64,000 nucleotides of DNA from Algoriphagus sp. A40 (GCF_002002735.1 NZ_MUNY01000046.1:1-64000); one strand, 5' to 3'. Counted from the stretch's first letter, positions 50,937 to 59,925 are shown. Notes: generated from the sequence alone by a model not told the origin. Numbers and translations: made by a program.

Positions 50937-53765
50937 ATGAGGGAATTTTTACTAAACCAACGATACACCAGCGCAGGAGAGCCTGAGCTGGGAGTGGGCG
51001 TGGTCACAGAAGTCAGCAAGGGAAAGGTGCGGATATCATTTCCGGCATCAGATGAAGTGAGACTGTATTCCATAGAAAGTGCTCCCTTGCTCAGAACGGT
51101 CTTCAAACCCGGGCACACGATCGTAGATCAGCAGGGACAACCCTTGGTGATCGAGGAGGTTAAACTCGAACGTGGCTTGTATCTGTATTACGGCGACGAC
51201 AGAACGCTAAGTGAGGCTGAGCTTGGGGACGTGTCCACTTCGCATACGGTCGAGGATAGGCTGTTTGCGGGGGATGTGGATTCGCCCGAACTGTTTGCCC
51301 TGCGCCGGGAAACCCTGGATTACAATTATCAGCGAAGAATATCTCCGGTACATGGATTTGTCGGGGGAAAAGTCGACTTAATCCCGCATCAATTGTACAT
51401 CGCCCACGAGGTGAGTTCGCGGTTTGCTCCCCGTGTGCTGCTTTCCGATCAGGTTGGATTGGGGAAAACCATCGAGGCCTGCCTGATTCTGCATCGCTTG
51501 CTGGTGACTGGCAGGATAACACGGGTGCTGATTCTTGTGCCCGAATCCCTGATTCACCAGTGGTTTGTGGAGGTGTTGCGCAGATTCAACCTGTGGTTTA
51601 ATATTTTCGATGAAAAACGTTGTGCCTCCCTCGAAAAGGGTGCGCCGGAGGGAAATCCTTTCCTCGATGATCAGTTGGTGATCTCTAGCATCGAGTTTCT
51701 GGCAGGTTCTGCAAAACGAACCCAACAGGCCGTTTCTGCCGGTTGGGATATGCTGGTGGTGGACGAAGCGCATCACCTCGAATGGTCAGTGGAGGAAGCC
51801 AGTCCAGAGTACAGCATCGTGGACTTGCTGAGTAGAGTGGCAAAGGGCCTGTTGCTTCTGACTGCTACCCCGGAGCAACTGGGGGTGGAAAGTCACTTTG
51901 CGCGGCTTCGCTTGCTTGACCCCAATCGGTATGCTGATTTCCGGGATTTTGTCAAGGAATCAGAAGGCTACAAAGACATCGCTGCTATTGTCGAAAAACT
52001 CTCGGCAGGCAAAGGCTTGACAGCGAAGGAAAAGACCTTGTTGGAGTCAATGTTTTCCAAAGAAAGAATCTCCCTGCTTGCCAATAAGGACGAGCAAGCT
52101 ACGCACAACTTGATCGAAGATCTGCTCGATCAGTACGGCCCGGGTAGAGTGCTCTTTCGCAACACCCGGCTGGCCATGAGTGGCTTTCCAAAGCGGATAG
52201 CCCAGCTGATCCCGCTTCGGGACGAGGAAAATCAAAGGGTATGGATCGAGCGTCTGCGGAATGAGTTTTCGGATGATATGCAAGGCACTTTTGAATCCAG
52301 GGGGGGGCAGGAATTTTGGTTTGACGAAGATCCGCGGGTAAAGTGGCTGCTGGGGAAGATGGAGGAATTGGAGCCTGCAAAGATCCTCTTAATCTGTACC
52401 TCCAAGGAGAAGGTGCTGGCCTTGGAGTCAGCCTTGAGTAAATTCCCTGAGTTCACTGCGAGTGTTTTTCACGAAGACCTCACGCTGGTACAGCGCGATC
52501 GTAACGCAGCTTGGTTTGCTGAGCCGGACGGTGCGCAAATCCTCCTCTGCTCAGAGATTGGGAGTGAAGGACGGAACTTTCAATTCGCACATCACCTCGT
52601 GCTGTTTGATATGCCTTTCCATCCCGAATTGCTGGAGCAGCGGATCGGCAGACTTGACCGGATAGGCCAGAAAAAGGACATCACGATCTTCATCCCCTAT
52701 CTAGTGGGCAGCCCCCAAGAGCTCCTGGTCCGATGGTTTCATGAAGGGATCAATGCGTTCAATGCCAACCTGGAAGGAGGAGATATGATCTCCAAACTCT
52801 TCAGCAGTAGGCTGCTTACGATTGCTAAAAACACCTCGTTTGAAGTTGCCGAAACGGAATTGGAAGTCTTGATCGCCGAAACGGCTGAATACCAAAAAGT
52901 ACTGAAGAAAAATCTGGCTGAAGGGCGTGACAGTATGCTGGAGATGAATTCATTTCGTCCGAAAGTTGCGGAGAGACTGATTCAGCAAATCAGGCAGGAG
53001 GACAATGATCCTGCGCTGGAGACGTACCTGACCAAAGTCTTTCGGCATTTTGACATCGAGATGGAAGACCTTGCCGCCCGGACATACCTGTTGCACCCGG
53101 TGTCATTTAGCGCTTCTGTATTTCCGGCGATTCCGAGAGAAGGAGTGCAGGTCACCTTTGACAGACAGAGCGCGCTCAGCAGAGAGGATGTCAGCTTCCT
53201 TACCTGGGATCATCCCATGGCGACCGGAGCCATCGATAAAGTGCTTAGCTCCACCATCGGCACGGCGAGCTGTGGACTGATTCGGAGATCCGGGAAACCC
53301 GGACTGGTGCTTGAATTGATTTTCGTCCTTGAGACTTCCGGAAAGCAGCGGATTGACATCGATCGATTCCTACCCCATACCCCGCTGCGGGTTGTAGTTG
53401 ACCATACAGGAGACGATGTGACGGAAAGCTTCTCGGTCGCAATGCTTAACAAAAGCGTTGTGCCCGGCAAGATAGATTCCTTGCTGGAAAGCAACCTGTT
53501 TGTGGAAACCATGCTGCCCGATATGATTGCATCCGCCACGGAGATTGCGGAGGAGATGGGCGAAAATGAGATTGAGAAGGGCCTGGCTCGCATGAGACAT
53601 ACCCTGGATCATGAAATCAACCGGCTGAGCGCCCTTCAGAAAAAGAACAAAGACATCCGGGTCGACGAAATCCAGGCAGCGATCGCAGAAAGAAATACCT
53701 TGTCCGCCCTTATCAAAAGAGCCAGGGTACGGTTGGATGCGGTGCAGGTGATCAGGAGGGAGTAG
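50937..53765 (+). CDS. rapA: RapA-type SNF2/Swi2 RNA polymerase-recycling ATPase
   Basis: A 942-aa protein closely following E. coli RapA (968 aa) from end to end. The N-terminal Tudor-like domain (~1-110) has ELGVGVVTEVSKGKVRISFP. Walker A DQVGLGKT is at 171-178, DEAH at 276-279 and LLLLTATPEQLGVESHFARLRLLDPNR follows. The second RecA domain has CSEIGSEGRNFQF and QRIGRLDRIGQKKDI. The C-terminal domains end SALIKRARVRLDAVQVI. RapA binds RNA polymerase and recycles it after transcription. It is mostly known from Gammaproteobacteria. The DNA here is richer in G and C than its neighbours, which hints at transfer. Confidence 0.93.
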   Translation: MREFLLNQRYTSAGEPELGVGVVTEVSKGKVRISFPASDEVRLYSIESAPLLRTVFKPGHTIVDQQGQPLVIEEVKLERGLYLYYGDDRTLSEAELGDVSTSHTVEDRLFAGDVDSPELFALRRETLDYNYQRRISPVHGFVGGKVDLIPHQLYIAHEVSSRFAPRVLLSDQVGLGKTIEACLILHRLLVTGRITRVLILVPESLIHQWFVEVLRRFNLWFNIFDEKRCASLEKGAPEGNPFLDDQLVISSIEFLAGSAKRTQQAVSAGWDMLVVDEAHHLEWSVEEASPEYSIVDLLSRVAKGLLLLTATPEQLGVESHFARLRLLDPNRYADFRDFVKESEGYKDIAAIVEKLSAGKGLTAKEKTLLESMFSKERISLLANKDEQATHNLIEDLLDQYGPGRVLFRNTRLAMSGFPKRIAQLIPLRDEENQRVWIERLRNEFSDDMQGTFESRGGQEFWFDEDPRVKWLLGKMEELEPAKILLICTSKEKVLALESALSKFPEFTASVFHEDLTLVQRDRNAAWFAEPDGAQILLCSEIGSEGRNFQFAHHLVLFDMPFHPELLEQRIGRLDRIGQKKDITIFIPYLVGSPQELLVRWFHEGINAFNANLEGGDMISKLFSSRLLTIAKNTSFEVAETELEVLIAETAEYQKVLKKNLAEGRDSMLEMNSFRPKVAERLIQQIRQEDNDPALETYLTKVFRHFDIEMEDLAARTYLLHPVSFSASVFPAIPREGVQVTFDRQSALSREDVSFLTWDHPMATGAIDKVLSSTIGTASCGLIRRSGKPGLVLELIFVLETSGKQRIDIDRFLPHTPLRVVVDHTGDDVTESFSVAMLNKSVVPGKIDSLLESNLFVETMLPDMIASATEIAEEMGENEIEKGLARMRHTLDHEINRLSALQKKNKDIRVDEIQAAIAERNTLSALIKRARVRLDAVQVIRRE

Positions 53766-54084
53766 GGGAAAGATTTGCAGAATCAAAAATTTACGAATTG
53801 GTCTCGCATTGTTAATCGTAACTCACCAACTGAGCTCGACCACCATATACCAACAGGTTCCTGACACCGAGCACTCGTACTGAGCTCGGTTGCTGAGCGT
53901 GTCGAACCAGGTCGAAGTACAGTTTGGGTGTTTTGCTCTCAAACAGTCGGGACTAGGTTCAGATAGTCTAAATTTGAATTACAAATTCGTTTGGATAGAA
54001 GGGCGTTTTGCAAACAATGTATAGGCTAGCTCTAACCTACACACCGACGGAGAAATCGAAGCCAATTTTCGTTCTGGAATGGAA
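53766..54084. repeat. Intergenic repeat-rich region (includes E-family copy 53976-54054)
   Basis: 319 bases. 53860-53925 carries CACTCGTACTGAGCTCGG...CTGAGCGTGTCGAACC...GTCGAAG, resembling a widespread GAGCGTGTCGAAG-type repeat. 53925-53965 is a degenerate version of the first half of the composite element (...CAAACAGTCGGGACTAGGTTCAGA). 53976-54054 is the E block (GAATTACAAATTCGTTTGGATAG..., TTTTGCAAAC, ACACCGACGG). No gene. Confidence 0.55.
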
Positions 54085-54858
54085 TTAAGAGACTGTCGTT
54101 GGATTGAAAGCTTTGTTAGGTTGAAACGCCTGGTTTAAGAATATCGCATCTGCTTGCAGGATTGATCCATCCTTTGGGGAATGAAGTTGATCATAATTGC
54201 CCATAAAGGAAAATCCCATTTCCTTCAGCATAGAATAGATCGTATCAAAGTATACTTGATTTTCATAAAGCTCCTGAAAAGACACCTCCAAAATAAGCAC
54301 GGATGCCTTTTTAATCGTGTCTATTCCCCCCAGGATCACCATCTTTTCAAATCCCTGCACATCGATCTTGACCAGGATCGGGCCTGTTAGTTCCAAAGAC
54401 TTGGCGGATAGGTTATCCAGGGTATCCACTGAGATTTTTATCAGTTTCTCATTTTGGGTAAAAGGAAAGTTCTCTTTGTGGAGGTTTTTCATCGGCAAAA
54501 GACTGGAGGAATCGGAAAAGTCATTTTGAAAAAAGTCAAATGTTCCGGGCTTTTCGCCTAGCCCCAGATTGAACCCCTTAAAGTTTGGGTCGTTTTTGAA
54601 AAGCTCACAAAGGTGATTGAAGACCTCCGGAATCGGTTCAAAACAGTAAATTTTTGCCAAAGGAAACAGCAGTCTAAATCGAGAGGCAAATTGCCCCCGA
54701 TTGGCACCGATATCGATTATTGTTTTGAAAGAAAAATTTTGAAGCCAGAGGTGTTTTTTGAAAAAGTCATTTTCCACCGTCATTCCTGAGATGAACAAGG
54801 GGCCCTTTCTCATTTCGTATCCAAAAGATCTTAAAAATTTATTGATCTGTTCTTTCAT
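54085..54858 (-). CDS. FkbM-family SAM-dependent methyltransferase
   Basis: A 257-aa methyltransferase. The SAM-binding motif TIIDIGANRGQFASRF is at ~46-61, then IYCFEPIPEVFNHL, VDTLDN and ILVKIDVQGFEKMVILGG, which match FkbM. These enzymes methylate hydroxyl groups on glycans or small molecules. No glycan-synthesis genes are adjacent, so the substrate is open. It is flanked by repeats on both sides, which suggests a lone insertion. Confidence 0.87.
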   Translation of the reverse strand: MKEQINKFLRSFGYEMRKGPLFISGMTVENDFFKKHLWLQNFSFKTIIDIGANRGQFASRFRLLFPLAKIYCFEPIPEVFNHLCELFKNDPNFKGFNLGLGEKPGTFDFFQNDFSDSSSLLPMKNLHKENFPFTQNEKLIKISVDTLDNLSAKSLELTGPILVKIDVQGFEKMVILGGIDTIKKASVLILEVSFQELYENQVYFDTIYSMLKEMGFSFMGNYDQLHSPKDGSILQADAIFLNQAFQPNKAFNPTTVS

Positions 54859-55061
54859 AGACTCTATCGTTTTTCGTCAAAATTATCCGATTGCTTATTT
54901 GTTATTAATGTTAAGTCGCTCATTAAAAGATCTTCCCCATTTTAGTTTACCGACTTTCTTGTTTCTAATTTCTTGCTAAATACAATTCAGAGTATCAACT
55001 GATCTGCCAGTTGAGGGATAAACGTTCGTTTTTGGCTTGGAAGCTTGCCTGCAGCAGGGAG

Positions 55062-55257
55062 AATAATTTTACTCCCCTGAGAATAAGGTACAGCAAGATG
55101 TCCGAATAACAAATTCTTGGGGTTACTCGAGTATTTTGCTGCTGTGCAGCAGTCGGGGCTACGTTCAATCAGAGTAAATTCATATTAACTATTCGTTTGG
55201 ATAGTAAGGCGTTTTGCAAACTCGCCTAGGTCAGTGGCGAACTAAACTCAGTCGGGG
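55062..55257. repeat. Composite dispersed element (first half plus E block)
   Basis: The fullest copy. The first half has ACTCCCCTGAGAATAAGG, GGTACAGCAAGATGTCCG, AATAACAAATTC and TTGCTGCTGTGCAGCAGTCGGG. The E block follows directly (ATTCGTTTGGATAG, GGCGTTTTGCAAACTCGCC, GGCGAACTAAACTCAGTCGGGG). The first half recurs at 58031-58140. The E block overlaps the non-coding N-terminal extension of the next gene. The stretch 54859-55061 shows no gene. CTGCTGTGCAGCAG is a hairpin. Confidence 0.7.
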
Positions 55258-55324
55258 AAATTTGAGAAAATTTTATAGTTTTAAAGCGAAAACTAAGTCA
55301 ATCAAAATTCCTTTGAAACAATTC

Positions 55325-56176
55325 ATGGCCTTTGCTTTTAGGATTTTAGCATTCCTTCCTGTCTTAATTTTTGTCTTTTCCTGTTCAAGTAATAAAGGTT
55401 TTCTTCCCTATGAAGGATTAAAAGGCCAACCAACTCAGGTGAAAATTCTGGATTTTGAACCTCTCAAGGAAAAATCAACCCAGGAACCAAAGCTTGAATC
55501 TTGGGAAATTTATGAATTTGATAAAATCGGTCGAATAATAAGCTACCAAGTTTTTAGAAGTGACAGTACGCCGGTTACAGGAGGATCGCGGTTTTATTAT
55601 TCCAGTAAGGGTCCTGTCCAGCACCAGGAGAATTTTGATTTGAAAGGAAATCTTCAGTCCAGAACGGATTTTACGTATGATAAAAAAGAGAGGCTCTTGA
55701 AATCAAGGACCATGGCTGGAGGCAAAGAGACCTCGCTCAAGGAAATTTCCTATGATCCCAAAAAGCCAATTTCCAACACCAAAATTACATATTATGGCAA
55801 AGCTGTGATGCAAAATTCTATCGACTCATTGGATGAAAAAGGAAGAATAGTAATGATGACTGATTACCTTCCTAATGGTGCCTTGAAAGGAAAACTTGGA
55901 TATGTCTATGATAAAAAAGGAAATGAAATTCTCCAGGAGTGGTACAATTCTGAAGGTCAATTGTTCCAGTTTTACAAGAAAACCTACAATGAGAGGAATG
56001 AGGAAATTTTGAATGAAAGATTTGAGATCGTTGCAGGTGAACCTGTAAAATCCTCATCTGAAATACGCTACGAATATCTTTATGATTCCTTAGGAAATCA
56101 ATCTCAGGTTTCTGTCAAAACCGGAAACATGATTTATATAAAAAAAGTGATAGTCACTTATCCGAATAAGAAATGA
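55325..56176 (+). CDS. YD-repeat-like lipoprotein
   Basis: 283 aa from ATG 55325 (MAFAFRILAFLPVLIFVFSC lipobox). An in-frame TTG at 55214 would add 37 residues read from the repeat element and is rejected. The body contains RHS/YD-like units (YDKKERLLKSRTMAGGK, YVYDKKGNEILQEWYNSEGQLFQFYKK, YEYLYDSLGNQSQV) typical of short beta-strand repeat lipoproteins. Function unknown; outer-membrane or surface location inferred. Confidence 0.72.
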   Translation: MAFAFRILAFLPVLIFVFSCSSNKGFLPYEGLKGQPTQVKILDFEPLKEKSTQEPKLESWEIYEFDKIGRIISYQVFRSDSTPVTGGSRFYYSSKGPVQHQENFDLKGNLQSRTDFTYDKKERLLKSRTMAGGKETSLKEISYDPKKPISNTKITYYGKAVMQNSIDSLDEKGRIVMMTDYLPNGALKGKLGYVYDKKGNEILQEWYNSEGQLFQFYKKTYNERNEEILNERFEIVAGEPVKSSSEIRYEYLYDSLGNQSQVSVKTGNMIYIKKVIVTYPNKK

Positions 56177-56305
56177 AGATTTTCTCCACAAGGGGATTGG
56201 ATAAATTGATGAATTACAAATTCATTTTTATAGTCGAGCGTAGATGCAATCTTCGCTCAGACCAACGGCAATCTTCACTCAAATGGAGGAAAGGTTTATT
56301 CCGCC
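56177..56305. repeat. Degenerate E-family fragment
   Basis: GAATTACAAATTCATTTTTATAG at about 56212, then GAGCGTAGATGCAATCTTCGCTCAGACC. It keeps the E-block start but not the rest. Confidence 0.4.
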
Positions 56306-57940
56306 TTATTGCAGAGCAAGTTTCCCGGCTGCAAACAGTCTTCTGATTTCTTTTTTGTCAAATTTCCCCACACTGGTTTTTGGCACTTCATTGATAAAAA
56401 TATAATCCTTGGGAACCTGATATTTCACGAAGTCTCTGGATAAAAAATCCATCAATTCTTCCATTGAAACTTCCTCTTTTTTGTCCATCAAGACTAGTAA
56501 GGCCAAAGGTTTTTCTACCCATTTTTCATCAGGAATCGCAATTACAGCCGCTTCTCTGATTTTGGGATGAGCCATAAGTGCAGATTCCAGCCCGACACTC
56601 GAGATCCATTCACCGCCACTTTTTATCAGGTCCTTGGTTCTATCTTTGATTGCCATATAGCCATCGGCATCGATCGTAGAAACATCGCCTGTTTTAAACC
56701 AACCATCTTCTGAAAAGCTTTCAGTGTTATTTGTTTTAAAATAGGAGCTTAGGACCCAAGCTCCTTTGATATGCAGTTCTCCCATGGTTTTGCCATCTGT
56801 AGGAGCTAAGGCCCCATCATCAGTAACAATCCGTAATTCAACACCCGGGAAGGCAATGCCCTGTTTCGCACGGACTTCCATTTTTTCATTTTCTGATAAA
56901 AGCTCATGGATTGGCTGAAGTCGGCTTACAGTTCCCAGAGGAGAGGTTTCTGTCATTCCCCAAGCCTGCACACCCTTTATTCCAAAGTCTTTTTCAAAAC
57001 CTTCAATCAGGCTTTTTGGCAGTGCAGATCCCCCGACCAAATATTCTTCAAGCGCCAATTTTTCTTTTGGCGGATTTAATTTCATCGCATGATATATACC
57101 CAGCCAAATGGTCGGAACACCATTGGCTTTGGTCACTTTTTCTTCTTTAAGAATTTTAATGAGCGCATCGGGCTGTAAATTGGAAGAGGGGAGGACCATA
57201 GTTGAACCCGAGAGGAGACAGAGGTATGGAAAACCCCAAGCCATCACATGAAATTGGGGTACGATCAACAGAACGGTGTCTCTATTGCTGAAATTTCCTG
57301 CATTTGGAGAAATAATGGTTGACGCGTGTAAAAAGGTGGATCGATGAGAATACAAAACTCCTTTAGGTAAACCGGTCGTTCCGCTGGTATAGCACATGCC
57401 GCAAGCCTCATTTTCATTTAGTTTGGGCCAGTCAAAATCTTCCGATTCCCCGGCCAGCAAATCTTCATAATCAAGTGTATTTGGCAAAGTGGTTACAAAA
57501 TCTGCAGGCGCATTTAGTAAGATGAAATGTTGCACAGTTTCCAGCAGTGGAGCTATTTTTTCTAAAAGAGGAACCAATGTGGCATCCACAAAAATCACTT
57601 TGTCCTCCGAATTATTGATAATATACTCGATTTGATTGCCGGACAAACGGATATTTATAGTATGACAAACGGCCCCAATACCGGATATCGAATAATATAA
57701 TTCTACGTGGGGGCCATGATTCCATGCAAAAGTTCCTACCATGTCACCTTTTACAATTCCCAATTTATTGGTCAATGCATTGGCCAGTTTTTTACACCGT
57801 TGATACATCTTACCAAAACTGTATTCATGGCGGCTTCGGTCTGGTAAATAGGTTATTATTTTTTTACGATGATAAACTCTGTTTCCATACTCAAGAATTG
57901 TAGTTGTAGTGAGCGGGTAATCCATCATTAAGCCTTCCAT
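56306..57940 (-). CDS. Long-chain acyl-CoA synthetase / AMP-dependent ligase
   Basis: A 544-aa ANL-superfamily enzyme. The ATP-binding P-loop YTSGTTGLPKG is at ~188-198 and VQAWGMTETSPLG is the A5 motif. GWFKTGDV with DRTKDLIKSGGEWIS (A7-A8) follows, and the catalytic Lys lies near VPKTSVGKFDKKEIR. It activates a carboxylic acid, usually a medium- or long-chain fatty acid, to acyl-CoA. M6 is an alternative start. It appears monocistronic. Confidence 0.92.
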   Translation of the reverse strand: MEGLMMDYPLTTTTILEYGNRVYHRKKIITYLPDRSRHEYSFGKMYQRCKKLANALTNKLGIVKGDMVGTFAWNHGPHVELYYSISGIGAVCHTINIRLSGNQIEYIINNSEDKVIFVDATLVPLLEKIAPLLETVQHFILLNAPADFVTTLPNTLDYEDLLAGESEDFDWPKLNENEACGMCYTSGTTGLPKGVLYSHRSTFLHASTIISPNAGNFSNRDTVLLIVPQFHVMAWGFPYLCLLSGSTMVLPSSNLQPDALIKILKEEKVTKANGVPTIWLGIYHAMKLNPPKEKLALEEYLVGGSALPKSLIEGFEKDFGIKGVQAWGMTETSPLGTVSRLQPIHELLSENEKMEVRAKQGIAFPGVELRIVTDDGALAPTDGKTMGELHIKGAWVLSSYFKTNNTESFSEDGWFKTGDVSTIDADGYMAIKDRTKDLIKSGGEWISSVGLESALMAHPKIREAAVIAIPDEKWVEKPLALLVLMDKKEEVSMEELMDFLSRDFVKYQVPKDYIFINEVPKTSVGKFDKKEIRRLFAAGKLALQ

Positions 57941-58030
57941 TCTTAAAAATTTTAGGTTATTGGTTTTTCATTTCCTTTTTGGGGCAGTCAAATCATGGGT
58001 AGTAGGAGTAGCCTCGGGCTGTGTGGGGGC

Positions 58031-58190
58031 ACTTACACTCCCTTGAGTATAAGGTACAGCAAGATGTCCGAATAACAAATTCTATGGGATTCTTGAGTGT
58101 GTTGCTGCTGTGCAGCGGTCGGGACTATGTTTAGGCAGGGGAAAAAAAACCATTGAAATGGTTAAAGCCATTGACCCCAGGCTCGGAAAG
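58031..58190. repeat. Composite element first half, joined to family F copy 2
   Basis: 58031-58140 repeats the 55.1-kb first half (TGAGTATAAGGTACAGC, AAGATGTCCGAATAACAAATTC, TGCTGCTGTGCAGCGGTCGGG, TTAGGCAGGGG). 58146-58190 is a partial F element (AAACCATTGAAATGGTT, then CATTGACCCCAGGCTCGG). It ends at the toxin gene stop. Confidence 0.65.
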
Positions 58191-58196
58191 GATTTC

Positions 58197-58586
58197 TTAC
58201 CACAAGACTTTTATCTGTCCATACAGATTAAAATTTGAATCTTTCGAGATGATAGTCTGCTTTTCAAAAATTGCCTGAGAAATAATTATTCGGTCAAATG
58301 GATCTTTATGAATTTCCTCGAGATTAGAAAGTTCAATTATATGCTCGAAATCAAGAGGTAAGATTTCAAAGTTGTTTTTTAAAATTTCCTCTTTTAGATC
58401 TTCCAGTTTAATATCCAGCTTGAGTTTACCAAGGTTCAATTTGATGGCAATTTCCCAAATTGAAGCAATACTGATAAACTTAGTGTTTTCAGTGTTTTCA
58501 ATACTCAATCTTGCTTTTTTTGACAAATTGTCGCTTCCCTCAAGGAACCACAAAAAGGTATGAGTATCCAACAGATAGTTCATCAC
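58197..58586 (-). CDS. vapC: PIN-domain toxin (VapC-like)
   Basis: A 129-aa PIN-domain ribonuclease. Acidic active-site residues are in LLDTHTFLWF (first Asp), SIWEIAIK (Glu) and DPFDRIIISQA (Asp pair), then ISKDSNF. VapC toxins cleave RNA, often tRNA or 23S rRNA loops. The start overlaps the upstream antitoxin stop by 4 bp. The antitoxin carries a DUF2281 pattern, a usual partner of this PIN clade. Confidence 0.9.
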   Translation of the reverse strand: MMNYLLDTHTFLWFLEGSDNLSKKARLSIENTENTKFISIASIWEIAIKLNLGKLKLDIKLEDLKEEILKNNFEILPLDFEHIIELSNLEEIHKDPFDRIIISQAIFEKQTIISKDSNFNLYGQIKVLW

Positions 58587-58795
58587 ATATAATCTTTGAA
58601 CTCGTCCAAAGGCGCATCAAAATCTTCTGATAGATGAATTTTTCCTCTTAAGCTTCCAAAGGCCGGTTTTTTGGTCATGGATTCAGCTTTCTTTTTCTTA
58701 GACTTTTCTACTAAAAATTCAATAAAATTCTTCGCCTCCTCTTTGAGTGCCGGGGGAAGAGATTCAAGTTTTGTATATAGGGATTGAGAAGCCAT
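58583..58795 (-). CDS. DUF2281-type antitoxin (VapB-like)
   Basis: 70 aa from ATG 58795 (MASQSLYTKLESLPPALKEEAKNFIEFL); the frame to 58858 adds a Cys/Lys-rich stretch from non-coding DNA. The pattern LYTKLESLPxxLxxEAxxFIEFL is typical of DUF2281 antitoxins, followed by KKPAFGSLRGKIHLSEDFDAPL(D/E)EF. It neutralises the PIN toxin; its 4-bp overlap with the toxin gene couples their translation. Confidence 0.85.
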   Translation of the reverse strand: MASQSLYTKLESLPPALKEEAKNFIEFLVEKSKKKKAESMTKKPAFGSLRGKIHLSEDFDAPLDEFKDYM

Positions 58796-58930
58796 TTCAA
58801 AGGATTTACAGGTGAAAATACGGATTTTAATCATTTCAGGACAATTCTTGCTGGCCAAATTGTCTCAAAACTCATTCCGAACTGACTAAAATTTAGATAG
58901 ATTTCCAATTGAAGTTGATCTTGCCTAGGC

Positions 58931-59065
58931 GAATTAAAAATTCGTTTTGATAGAAAGGTGTTTTGCAAACTCGCCTTGGCCAGCGGCGAACTACACTCAG
59001 AACGGATAGAAAGGCGATTTGCAAACTGTGGATAGGCAAGCGTAAAACTACTCTCAGACGAGGGG
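58931..59065. repeat. Two E-family blocks in tandem
   Basis: Block 1: GAATTAAAAATTCGTTTTGATAG..., GTTTTGCAAACTCGCC, GGCGAACTACACTCAGA. Block 2 starts near 58997: GGATAGAAAGGCGATTTGCAAAC, GGATAGGCAAGCG, AAACTACTCTCAGACGAGGGG. The two follow each other directly. Confidence 0.65.
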
Positions 59066-59066
59066 C

Positions 59067-59142
59067 ACAAAAACCATTGAAATGGTCAGAGGCATTGACC
59101 CTGAACCGACATAGGTCACGGTTTAAACCGTGGGCTATGCAT
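59067..59142. repeat. Dispersed repeat family F, copy 3 (double hairpin)
   Basis: AAACCATTGAAATGGT, then GGCATTGACCC, then TCACGGTTTAAACCGTGGGC, a near-perfect hairpin (CACGGTTT/AAACCGTG). It is the best-preserved copy. Together with 58796-58930 (no gene) it fills the gap before the SH3-like gene. Confidence 0.6.
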
Positions 59143-59169
59143 CGAATCGGTTAAAAAATAATAGCTTTA

Positions 59170-59925
59170 TTATTTTTGCCAGGCATCAACCTTCCCATTT
59201 TCAACATAAACATATTGTCCTGATCCAAAGACATATTGTTTTCTATTTGAATACTTTGTGACTGTTTGGTTTATATCTTCGGGTTTCCCCCAACTATCTA
59301 AAAGCATTTCTTCAGTCATTCCAATCCAAATGGTTTGTTTTGCAATTTTTTCTCCAATTTCCTTTCCATACTTTTTATGAAACTTTTCTCTTCTATCGTT
59401 TAATGACTTTTGATAAGAAATTTGACCCTGCATTTTCGCATTTTTTAGCATTACACTAGCTATACTGTCATTTTTCCTTATTTCCTCTTCTTCATTGATT
59501 TTCATTCTTTCTAAAGATTCTCTAGCCTCATTTCTTCCAACTTCAATTAGAGAATCTTCTCTCCTTTTCCTTTCTATCTCCTTTTCATTAAATACCTTCA
59601 ATTCCAATTCTTTAATTTTTGATTCTGCGCCTTGTAGTTCAAAAGTTTGGTCTATAAAATATGAACTAATAAATCCTTCCGTCTCTCCAAATCTTACTTT
59701 ATACCTTGAAGTACTTCCTATTCCATTTGGAAAAAGGATATCTAATAATTCAAGCTTATCTCCCTTCATAAGCACTTTTAAAGTTTTGGAATGTATTTTT
59801 TCATTCTCAGTCAATTTGGCCTGGTTGGTGTTGACTGTAATTAGTCCAATTGATTCTTGCGAGAATGCTTGAAAAGAAAAGCCGGAATAAAGAAGAGCAA
59901 CAAAGAAGATACTTGTAATTTTCAT
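59170..59925 (-). CDS. Secreted SH3b-like / SmpA-like protein with coiled-coil middle
   Basis: A 251-aa protein with a signal peptide (~1-22, ending AFSQ). Residues ~25-95 look like a bacterial SH3 domain (LITVNTNQAKLTENEKIHSKTLKVLMKGDKLELLD...FISSYF). ~100-185 is a highly charged coiled-coil (ESKIKELELKVFNEKEIERKRRED...). ~200-251 resembles a SmpA/OmlA-type fold (IGMTEEMLLDSWGKPEDIN...YVFGSGQYVYVENGKVDAWQ). Function unknown. This three-part layout (SH3, coil, SmpA-like) is common in Bacteroidota envelope proteins. Confidence 0.72.
   Translation of the reverse strand: MKITSIFFVALLYSGFSFQAFSQESIGLITVNTNQAKLTENEKIHSKTLKVLMKGDKLELLDILFPNGIGSTSRYKVRFGETEGFISSYFIDQTFELQGAESKIKELELKVFNEKEIERKRREDSLIEVGRNEARESLERMKINEEEEIRKNDSIASVMLKNAKMQGQISYQKSLNDRREKFHKKYGKEIGEKIAKQTIWIGMTEEMLLDSWGKPEDINQTVTKYSNRKQYVFGSGQYVYVENGKVDAWQK

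Noticed and set aside
55214-55324. TTG start for the YD-repeat lipoprotein at 55214
   Set aside because: The extra 37 residues are read from a dispersed repeat; ATG 55325 begins a clean lipoprotein signal.
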